Shown piece by piece: positions 1-6,704 of a stretch of 6,944 nt of DNA (position 1 is its first letter; every line of letters starts with the position of its first letter). This DNA is from DATKZH01 sp964505295 (GTDB lineage Bacteria; Planctomycetota; Planctomycetia; Pirellulales; Thermoguttaceae). The stretch spans positions 1-6,944 of the forward strand of contig CAZDHR010000378.1 in NCBI GenBank assembly GCA_964505295.1, written 5' to 3'. The position numbers and the translations under genes are program-made. The notes under the pieces were generated by a model. It did not search any database and was not told where the DNA came from. It saw only the letters and a program-made list of their open reading frames with translations.

Positions 1-125
1 AGATATGATGGTTTGTGACGTTCGACGGGCGGTGCCGGCACGCGCGGTTGCCCGGCAGTAAGTCTTGACCTACCTTCCAGATAGGGCCACACGGTCGCAC
101 TCCGCGCGCTTCGATCGGCAGGAAG
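1..125. other. Leader region upstream of the ABC operon
   Basis: No gene is visible here. TATGAT at 4-9 resembles a -10 box, but its -35 partner would lie outside the window. A perfect 10-bp palindrome GTGCCGGCAC (32-41) sits inside a weaker pair, CGGGC (26-30) with GCCCG (50-54). This could be a leader hairpin, an operator, or the terminator of an upstream gene. An in-frame TGA at 66-68 closes the ATPase reading frame on its 5' side, so that gene starts downstream of it. Functional readings are guesses. Confidence 0.3.
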
Positions 126-853
<728 letters not shown>

Positions 854-857
<4 letters not shown>

Positions 858-3232
858 GCGTGCTGGACCGAAAGCTGCTCCGTGAGCTTCGGGCCTCGTG
901 GCTGTTGCTCACGGCGATCGTCAGCATCATCGCCGTGGGCGTGGCCTGCTACGTGTCGATGGGCGGGGCGTACCACAACCTCACCGAGGCCAAGCGTCGC
1001 TACTACCGGCAGTGCCGGATGGCCGACTTCTGGATCGACTTGAAAAAGGTCCCCCTGGCCGAGCTCGACGCCCTGGCCGAGTTACCCGGCGTGGCGGCGA
1101 TCTGTCCCCGCATCGGGTTCTACGCGACGGTCGACTTGGAGCACGTGACGAAGCCCCTGAACGGGATGGTGCTCTCGCTGCCCGACCGGCGGGAAGCGGT
1201 GATCAACGACGTGGTGATCGAGCGGGGCGGCTATTTCACCGATCGCCGCGAGAACGAGGTGATCGTCAACGAGGCGTTTGCGGCCCATCACAAGCTGAAG
1301 CCGGGCGACTGGATCCGGCTCGTGCTGAACAACCGCCGGCAGGAGCTGTTCATCGTGGGGACGGCGATCTCCAGCGAGTTCGTCTACCTGCTGGGTCCCG
1401 GCGCCATCACCCCGGACCCGGAACATTTCGGGGTCTTCTATCTCAAGCAGACGTACGCCGAGGACGTGTTCGACTTCGACGGGGCGGCCAACCAGGTCGT
1501 GGGCCGGTTGGCGTCGGACGTGCAGCAGAATCCGCACGAGCTGCTCGATCGGGCCGAACGGCTACTCTCCTCGTACGGGGTCTTTACCACGACACCGCTT
1601 GTCGACCAGGCGTCGAACAAGTATCTCAGCGAGGAGATTCGGGGCCTGCGGAGTTTCGCCTTCTTCCTGCCCGCCATCTTCCTGGCCGTGGCGGCGATGG
1701 TGCTCAACGTGTTCTTGCGCCGGCTGGCCGAACAGCAGCGGACGGTCGTGGGCACGCTCAACGCGCTGGGCTACTCCGACCGACAGATCTTCGTTCACTT
1801 CGTGAAGTTTGGATTGACCGTGGGCCTAGTCGGCGGACTGCTCGGCTGTGTGCTCGGCTTCTGGTTCGCCGATCGCATGACCACCATGTACCGCCAGTTC
1901 TTCGAGTTCCCCGAACTGAACAATCGGCTCTACCCGGGCCTCCAGTCGACGGGACTGTTAATAAGCCTGATCTGCGCGGTCTTGGGGAGCCTCCAAGGGA
2001 CCCGGGCGGTGCTGCGCCTGAAGCCGGCCGAGGCAATGCGCCCCAAGCCGCCGAAGCAAGGTGGGGCCATTCTCGTGGAACGGGTAACCTGGCTTTGGGG
2101 GCGGCTCAGTTCCGGCTGGCGGATGGTGTTGCGGGGCGTGGTCCGCAACCGGGTGAGGACACTGGCCGGCGTCTTCGCCGCTTCGATGGGTGCCAGTGTG
2201 CTGGTCACCGGATTCATGCTGGCCGAGGCGTCCAGGTACCTGGTTGACTTCCAGTTCAAATGGGTCCTCAAGAGCGACATCGACCTCACGTTCAAAGACG
2301 AGCAGAGTGAAGACGTGCTGTTGGAAGCGGCCCGGCTGCCGGGAGTGGATCGGGCCGAGCCGATCCTGAACGTGGCTTGCACGTTTTACAACGGACCATA
2401 CCGAAAGAAGGGTACGATCACCGGGCTGGCCCCGGACGCGCGGCTCACGGTTCCCCGCGACCTCCAGGCGCGTCCGATCCGCGTTCCCTCAGCCGGCCTG
2501 GCCATGAGCCGGAAGCTCGCAGAAGTGCTTCATCTCAAGCGGGGTGATCGGGTCGCCATCCGGCCCATCAAGGGACTCCGACGGACACAGGCTGTGCCGG
2601 TCCTGGAGATCTCCGACAGCTATCTCGGCATGGCCGTCTACACCGACATCCATTACCTCTGCCGGCTGATCCACGAGGAGCTGGCCCTGAGCGGCGTTCA
2701 ACTGGCCACGGATCACAACCAGGCCCATACCGCTGCCTTGCACCGCGAACTGAAGCGATTGCCCGCACTGCAAGCAGTCAGCGCCCGGGTCGACATGCTC
2801 GAAAGCCTGGAGACAACGCTGGTCCAGGTCATGTGGGTCTTTATCGGCCTGTTGGTGGTGTTTGCCGGGGTGGTCTTTTTCGGCAGCATCCTCAACGCCT
2901 CGTTGATCAGCCTGGCCGAGCGGCAACGGGAGGTAGCCACGCTCCGCGTGCTCGGCTACGGCCCCTGGGAAATCGGTAGCCTGCTGTTGCGGGAGAGCAT
3001 GATCGTTACGCTGGCCGGCACTTTGCCGGGAATGCCGATTGGATACTTGCTCGCCGTGGGGGTCTCAATGACCTTCGAGACCGAGATGTTCCGATTTCCC
3101 GTCGTCGCCACACCCCGCACTTGGATCTGGACCCTGGTGCTGGCGGTCGTGTTCGGGCTTCTGGCCCACGCCGTGGTGCAAATCGTCGTACACCGGATGG
3201 ATTGGCTGGAGGCGTTGCAGGCGAAGGAGTAG
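854..3232 (+). CDS. Duplicated FtsX/MacB-type ABC permease (8 TM)
   Basis: This 792-residue inner-membrane permease is built of two similar halves. Half one has TM1 (about 16-36), a large extracytoplasmic domain resembling MacB_PCD (about 40-265), then TM2 (269-290), TM3 (319-342) and TM4 (365-383). Half two repeats this with TM5 (437-455), a domain at about 460-655, and TM6 (657-680), TM7 (716-740) and TM8 (757-778). Segment limits are by eye. Each half has the FtsX-type TLxxLGY motif after its second TM: T301-Y307 (TLNALGY) and T696-Y702 (TLRVLGY), probably contacting the ATPase. A 4-TM MacB or LolC/E protein would be about 400-650 residues, so this is the long duplicated form also seen in DevC- or YbbP-like permeases. 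Its GTG start overlaps the ATPase stop by 4 nt, and the MFP gene begins 43 nt after its stop. The set probably moves a lipophilic or peptide substrate out of the membrane or periplasm. The exact substrate is unknown. Confidence 0.92.
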
Positions 3233-3266
3233 TTGGGAGTAGGGAGTACGGAGTTGAGAGTTGGGA
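3232..3266. repeat. Degenerate GGGAGTA/GGAGTTG mini-repeat
   Basis: This purine-rich tract starts at the last base of the permease stop codon. It is bounded by two copies of GTTGGGA (3232-3238 and 3260-3266), with GGGAGTA, GGAGTA and GGAGTTG-like units between them. On the other strand it reads as pyrimidine-rich CTCCC/ACTCC units. I recall such tracts as common in planctomycete intergenic DNA, but I cannot verify this here. It fills nearly the whole gap between permease and MFP genes and leaves no good Shine-Dalgarno at the MFP start, other than its own purine-rich run. Confidence 0.6.
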
Positions 3267-3275
3267 TTTACTGAC

Positions 3276-4700
3276 ATGAAAAGATCGACTTGGCTGATGA
3301 TCGGCGGGCTGGTTCTCGTCGTAGGGGTAATCGGGGTGTCTGCGGGGAGTCTTTGGTCGGGCGCGCCCGTCGAGGTGGCCGAGGTCCGCGAGGGCCCGAT
3401 CCAGGAGTTCGTCGATGAGCGGGGGAAGACGCGCCTCCCGGAAACTCACCGGGTCACGATGCCTTTCGCGGGCCGCGTCGAGGCGATCACGCTCAGCGAG
3501 GGGGACGAGGTGAGCGAAGGGGAAATCGTCGCCCGACTCGTTCCCCTCGATTTGAATCTGACGGTCGAGGAGGCCCGCGCGGTCGTCGATCGCCTCGAAG
3601 CGGCGATTCGCGAGAACGCCTTCAGCGCGATCGAGGAAACCGCGATCAAGCAGGCGGAGCAATTCGTGCAGTCGATGGCCGACACCGTCAAGGTGGCCGC
3701 CACCCGAGTGTCATCCGGCCAGGACAAGTACAAGTATCATCAAAAGTACCTCGCACGCGTCGAGCGACTGGTGGAGAGTCGGGCCCAGAGCGAAGAGGAC
3801 CTGGATCGCTCGCGTCTGAACGAGGCTCAGGCCAAATGGGACCTGCGACAAGACGAGTTCGTCCTCTCCGCCACCCAGGCACTTGCTTTGGCCACCGATA
3901 TGCTGCCGACCATGGTCCGCCAGTATATCGAGCGGAAGTCCTATACCGAGGCCGTGTTGAAGAAGCAACTGGCCGAGGCCACGGCCCGGTTGCGCCAGGT
4001 GGAACAGGACCAGAAACGGGGCACAATGACCAGCCCCGTCGACGGCGTGGTGCTCAAGCGCCACGTCACCAACGAGCAGTTTCTGCCCGCCGGCACCGAG
4101 CTATTGGAAATCGGCCGGCTGGACGACCTGGAGGTCGAGGCCGAGGTCCTCAGCGTCGACGTGGGCAACGTCCAAAAGGACGCGGTGGTGAAGATCTACG
4201 GGCCGGCGATCGGCGGCGGCCTTCCCGGCGCCAAAGACTACGCGGTCGGCACCGTTCACAAGGTCTACCCCGCCGGCTTCACCAAGATCAGCTCCCTGGG
4301 CGTCGAGCAGCAGCGGGTCATCGTGATCATCCATTTCAAGCCGGAGGATCTCCGGTGGCTGCGGGCCGAGCGAGACCTCGGCGTCGGCTATCGGGTGCGC
4401 GTGCGGATCACGACGCGGGAAGCCCCCAGCGCCCTGGTCATCCCCCGGTCCTCCCTGTTCCGCGGTGCCGACGGCAACTGGAACGTGTACGCGATCCGAG
4501 GCGGCCGCGCCCGAATTGCCGAAGTCCAGATCGGCATCCTCAACGACGAGCTGGCCCAAGTGACCGGCGGGCTGGCGCCCGGCGACCTGGTCGTCCGGGC
4601 ACCGGAGGGCGACCTGGAAGACGGACAACGCGTGAAGGCAGTCGTGAGGGAAAGTCACGAGCCGCCGGTCGCCCCGGCCGGGGCGCAGGGAGCAGACTAG
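3276..4700 (+). CDS. HlyD/MacA-type periplasmic membrane fusion protein
   Basis: This 474-residue adaptor would link the inner-membrane ABC transporter to an outer-membrane channel. A single N-terminal membrane anchor (about 7-27, after KR) is followed by the first half of a lipoyl domain (about 60-87, MPFAGRV and SEGDEVSEGEIV). An alpha-helical hairpin (about 95-247) separates it from the second lipoyl half (M251 onward, SPVDGVV). A beta-barrel (about 285-390) and a membrane-proximal domain (about 395-455, with VIPRSSLF and GLAPGDLVV) follow. At the middle of the hairpin lies R161-x3-L165-x6-S172, which fits the RLS motif for TolC docking. The ATG at 3276 is preferred over an in-frame TTG at 3261 because it starts directly at the KR-plus-hydrophobic anchor; upstream ribosome-binding sequence is weak. 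The gene is third in an apparent operon with ATPase and permease, while MacA-type genes more often come first. The C-terminal tail is rich in Pro, Ala and Gly. Confidence 0.92.
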   Translation: MKRSTWLMIGGLVLVVGVIGVSAGSLWSGAPVEVAEVREGPIQEFVDERGKTRLPETHRVTMPFAGRVEAITLSEGDEVSEGEIVARLVPLDLNLTVEEARAVVDRLEAAIRENAFSAIEETAIKQAEQFVQSMADTVKVAATRVSSGQDKYKYHQKYLARVERLVESRAQSEEDLDRSRLNEAQAKWDLRQDEFVLSATQALALATDMLPTMVRQYIERKSYTEAVLKKQLAEATARLRQVEQDQKRGTMTSPVDGVVLKRHVTNEQFLPAGTELLEIGRLDDLEVEAEVLSVDVGNVQKDAVVKIYGPAIGGGLPGAKDYAVGTVHKVYPAGFTKISSLGVEQQRVIVIIHFKPEDLRWLRAERDLGVGYRVRVRITTREAPSALVIPRSSLFRGADGNWNVYAIRGGRARIAEVQIGILNDELAQVTGGLAPGDLVVRAPEGDLEDGQRVKAVVRESHEPPVAPAGAQGAD

Positions 4701-4739
4701 GATCGGCCGAAAGAGAACTCCCCGACTTCCGCAGCAGCC

Positions 4740-4790
4740 CACACGCCGTGTGACGTAGCCGGCGGGCGGCACACGCCGTGTGCCTGCTAC
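4740..4790. repeat. Two copies of the palindrome CACACGCCGTGTG in a convergent spacer
   Basis: CACACGCCGTGTG occurs at 4740-4752 and again at 4770-4782, a 30-nt period. The second copy lies in a larger inverted arrangement bounded by GTAGC (4755-4759) and GCTAC (4786-4790). Identical short palindromes in one spacer suggest a dispersed intergenic repeat family rather than chance. I associate the GGCACACGCCGTGTGCC form with planctomycete genomes, from memory only. Confidence 0.65.
4768..4784. terminator. Perfect 7-bp hairpin between convergent genes
   Basis: GGCACAC (4768-4774) pairs perfectly with GTGTGCC (4778-4784) around a GCC loop. It lies between the MFP stop on the + strand and the DUF4253 stop on the - strand, so it could terminate both transcripts. 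Neither side has a T tract, so it is not a classic intrinsic terminator. It could instead be only a repeat copy or a 3'-end stabiliser. Confidence 0.4.
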
Positions 4791-4798
4791 CGCGAGGC

Positions 4799-5602
4799 CT
4801 AATCCCACCACAAGAAAAGCCGCTTCTCCCGCGCGAGGAAGTCGGCCAGGTCGCTCGAGTCCTGTTCGTCCAGGGCCTCTTCCATGAACTCCATCATCTC
4901 CTCCATCTCCTCCTCGGAAAGCTCATCCCCGGACTTTCCGGCGAGGTGCTCCGGCGGGGCCTTGACGATCGCCTGATCGATCGTGCCCGGGCAGAACTCG
5001 ACGACGTCCTCCGCGAAGTCTTCCACGTCGTCGGGCAACGTGTCGAATTTGAGCTCGACCCAATCCCAGCCGGCCCCCAGCACGGCAAAGGAGCATCGCT
5101 CGCCCCACTCGTCGAGCCGATCGAGGACGTCTTGGGTGTACACGCCGAAGTTGACGCCGTTGGTCTGCCTTACCCAAAACAGCGAGGCGGGATCCTCGGC
5201 CTTGAAGAAGACGACCAGGGATTGCTTGTCGTACTGCTTCTTCGCATCGAGCACGCCCAGGTCGAAGATCCGGCACCAGTCGTGGAAGCCGACGTCCGCC
5301 GCCACCAGGGCTTGGCAACCGCGGCGCTGGAGCTGCGGTTGAAGCGAGGCGACGATCTCGAACGCATCTTCCCGGGGCACGGCGGCCGAGAGCACGTCGA
5401 GCGTCAGCGTTACCTCGCCCTCGTGCTGGGCCGGCTCCACCCGGCCGACGAACCGCGGGTCGTCGGGCTCATCCTCCATGGCCCCGGACCTCAACGTCAG
5501 CCGAGAAAGGGGCGAAGATATGGAAGCCTTGATGATCTGGAGCACGTTGTCATCGAGACCGAGATCGTACGCCTGCTGCCGCTCGTCCTCATGGGTGCTC
5601 AT
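4799..5602 (-). CDS. DUF4253 domain protein of unknown function
   Basis: This is a 267-residue, strongly acidic, soluble protein with no signal peptide or membrane segment. The DUF4253 pattern is visible: an upstream segment REDAFEIVASLQPQL (77-91), RQTNGVNFGVYTQDVLDRL (145-163) with the TNG triad at 147-149, AGWDWVELKFDTLPDD (177-192), FCPG (203-206) and the terminal LFLWWD (262-267). The family's function is not established. Between FCPG and LWWD is an acidic, Met-rich stretch (about 225-248, with SEEEMEEMMEFMEE) that looks like extra length compared with what I recall of the family. The start at 5602 is chosen because AAGGAG lies 8 nt upstream; an upstream in-frame ATG at 5629 lacks such a site. 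The gene stands alone and converges on the ABC operon. It has its own promoter and shows no evident functional link to either neighbour. Confidence 0.85.
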   Translation of the reverse strand: MSTHEDERQQAYDLGLDDNVLQIIKASISSPLSRLTLRSGAMEDEPDDPRFVGRVEPAQHEGEVTLTLDVLSAAVPREDAFEIVASLQPQLQRRGCQALVAADVGFHDWCRIFDLGVLDAKKQYDKQSLVVFFKAEDPASLFWVRQTNGVNFGVYTQDVLDRLDEWGERCSFAVLGAGWDWVELKFDTLPDDVEDFAEDVVEFCPGTIDQAIVKAPPEHLAGKSGDELSEEEMEEMMEFMEEALDEQDSSDLADFLAREKRLFLWWD

Positions 5603-5610
5603 CGCGTTGG

Positions 5611-5616
5611 CTCCTT
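5611..5616 (-). promoter_or_regulatory. Ribosome binding site that sets the DUF4253 start
   Basis: AAGGAG on the - strand lies 8 nt before the ATG at 5602. It decides against the longer reading from 5629, which would place this site inside the coding region. Confidence 0.8.
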
Positions 5617-5657
5617 CTCGCATCTGCACTTGCCGGCCGGGAAAAGCGTTTCGCGAG

Positions 5658-5685
5658 ATTCTACGCCGTCGGGTCGCCCCGTCAA
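5658..5685 (-). promoter_or_regulatory. Sigma70-like promoter of the DUF4253 gene
   Basis: On the - strand, TTGACG (5685-5680) is followed after 16 nt by TAGAAT (5663-5658). Both boxes are close to consensus, with five of six matches at -35 and a conserved TAxxAT at -10. Transcription would begin near 5651, giving a leader of about 50 nt before the ATG at 5602. No other good box pair was seen in this spacer for this gene. Confidence 0.6.
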
Positions 5686-5695
5686 CGGGACCCGA
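5669..5695. promoter_or_regulatory. Operator-like 7-bp dyad over the -35 box
   Basis: TCGGGTC (5669-5675) and GACCCGA (5689-5695) form a perfect inverted repeat with a 13-nt centre that contains the -35 hexamer of the DUF4253 promoter. Within the centre, CCCGT (5678-5682) and ACGGG (5685-5689) form a second small dyad. Such geometry fits a dimeric repressor site. No regulator is encoded nearby, and GC-rich DNA yields chance dyads. Confidence 0.35.
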
Positions 5696-5786
5696 TACGG
5701 ACGGCCGATTTTCGCCCCGCCGCGTGGAGGACCCCCGAATGGCGTGCCGCGTCGCCTCGGAACGGAGTATGCGCAGGCACGGATTC

Positions 5787-5795
5787 TGCTACACT
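5787..5795 (+). promoter_or_regulatory. Candidate extended -10 promoter for the sugar-acid genes
   Basis: TGCTACACT matches the extended -10 form TGnTAnnnT. It would start transcription near 5802, about 40 nt before the GTG at 5843. No convincing -35 box lies 16-18 nt upstream, so this is a tentative call. It is the best candidate found in the spacer between the divergent genes (5603-5842). Confidence 0.35.
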
Positions 5796-5842
5796 GAACC
5801 AGCGCCGAAGCGGGGCACAGCGCGTCGCCGGAGGGCCGAGAG

Positions 5843-6673
5843 GTGGTGCTCAAGCTGTATCGAACAACACGGGGGGCCCTGCTGGAAGCCGACGGGCAGC
5901 ACTTCGAGCTGGGCAACCTCGACTGGGACGAGCTGATCAATCGAAGCGACCTGGGCGATTGGCTGGTCGACCGGCAGGGAAACCTCGCGCCCGCCGACGC
6001 TGCCCCGACTCCCGACGATTTGCTGCCGCCGATCGGCACGCAAGAGGTCTGGGCCGCCGGAGTCACCTACTATCGGAGCCGCTCGGCCCGGATGGAGGAA
6101 TCGGCCGGCGAGGGGGACTACTACGATCGCGTCTACTCGGCCCCGCGCCCGGAGCTGTTCTTCAAGGCCAGCCCTCATCGCGTGGCCGGGCCCGGCCAGC
6201 AGGTCCGCATCCGCAGCGACTCGCGTTGGAACGTGCCGGAGCCGGAGCTGACCGCGTGCGTCGCCTCCGACGGCCGCATCGTCGGTTACACCATCGGCAA
6301 CGACATGAGCTCTCGCGACATCGAGGGCGAGAACCCGCTCTACCTGCCGCAGGCCAAGGTCTACGACGGCTGCTGTGCCCTGGGGCCCTGCATCGTGTTG
6401 GCCGCAGAGCCGCTTCCCGACTCGACCAAGATCGGCATGATGATCCATCGCAACGGCGACGTCGTCTTTGCGGGCTTGACCCGGCTCGATCAAATGAAGC
6501 GCAAGCCCGAGGAGCTGGTCGAGTACCTGTTTCGCGACAACAGTTTCCCGGCCGGCTGCTTCCTGCTGACCGGCACCGGGGTCGTGCCCCCGAGCGAGTT
6601 CACGCTCCGCTCCGGCGACACGATCCGCATCGACGTCGAGCCGATCGGAACCCTGGAGAACCGCGTGACGTGA
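5843..6673 (+). CDS. FAH-family dehydratase, probably 2-keto-3-deoxy-pentonate type
   Basis: This 276-residue cytosolic enzyme of the fumarylacetoacetate hydrolase fold probably removes water from 2-keto-3-deoxy-arabinonate or a similar acid to give 2-oxoglutarate semialdehyde. A small N-terminal domain (about 1-65) precedes the catalytic FAH domain (about 95-265). Visible motifs are VWAAGVTYYRSR (69-80), FFKAS (106-110), WNVPEPELT with metal-ligand candidates E133 and E135, NDMSSRDIEGENPLYLPQAK with D154 and K172, and GTGVVPP near the end. The E-x-E, then D 19 residues on, then K 18 further, is the spacing I recall for the archaeal dehydratase KdaD, and NDMSSRDIEGENPLYLPQAK-type wording is typical of that subgroup (COG3970). 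GGAGG (5830-5834) lies 8 nt before the GTG start. The aldehyde dehydrogenase that begins 31 nt downstream fits as the next pathway step and supports this over acylpyruvase or homoprotocatechuate-pathway isomerase roles. True substrate stereochemistry cannot be read from sequence. Confidence 0.82.
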   Translation: MVLKLYRTTRGALLEADGQHFELGNLDWDELINRSDLGDWLVDRQGNLAPADAAPTPDDLLPPIGTQEVWAAGVTYYRSRSARMEESAGEGDYYDRVYSAPRPELFFKASPHRVAGPGQQVRIRSDSRWNVPEPELTACVASDGRIVGYTIGNDMSSRDIEGENPLYLPQAKVYDGCCALGPCIVLAAEPLPDSTKIGMMIHRNGDVVFAGLTRLDQMKRKPEELVEYLFRDNSFPAGCFLLTGTGVVPPSEFTLRSGDTIRIDVEPIGTLENRVT

Positions 6674-6689
6674 CGACTGAATTGTACCG

Positions 6690-6695
6690 AAGGAG
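6690..6695 (+). promoter_or_regulatory. Ribosome binding site of the aldehyde dehydrogenase gene
   Basis: AAGGAG lies 9 nt before the ATG at 6705, in the 31-nt gap after the FAH-family gene. It supports that ATG as a true start and a shared transcript with the preceding gene. Confidence 0.8.
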
Positions 6696-6704
6696 CAACA
6701 CGGC

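Noticed and set aside
65..93. TTGACC at 65-70 as a -35 box for the ABC operon
   Set aside because: The bases about 17 nt downstream (CACACG) do not resemble a -10 box, and ATAGGG is too close.
3261..3275. TTG start for the fusion protein, adding MGFTD
   Set aside because: The ATG at 3276 starts directly at the KR-plus-hydrophobic anchor, and the TTG would lie in the repeat tract without a clear ribosome binding site.
3836..4753. Open + frame inside the fusion protein gene
   Set aside because: It is Arg/Pro/Gly-rich, typical of a shifted frame in GC-rich DNA, and lies wholly inside a well-supported gene.
5603..5629. Upstream ATG at 5629 for the DUF4253 protein
   Set aside because: The AAGGAG at 5611-5616 would then be inside the coding sequence, and no comparable site precedes 5629.
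4778..5797. Long open frame on the + strand opposite the DUF4253 gene
   Set aside because: Its translation is rich in Leu, Gly, Arg and His with no domain I recognise, while the opposite strand encodes clear DUF4253 motifs with a good ribosome binding site and promoter. It is a product of high-GC codon bias.
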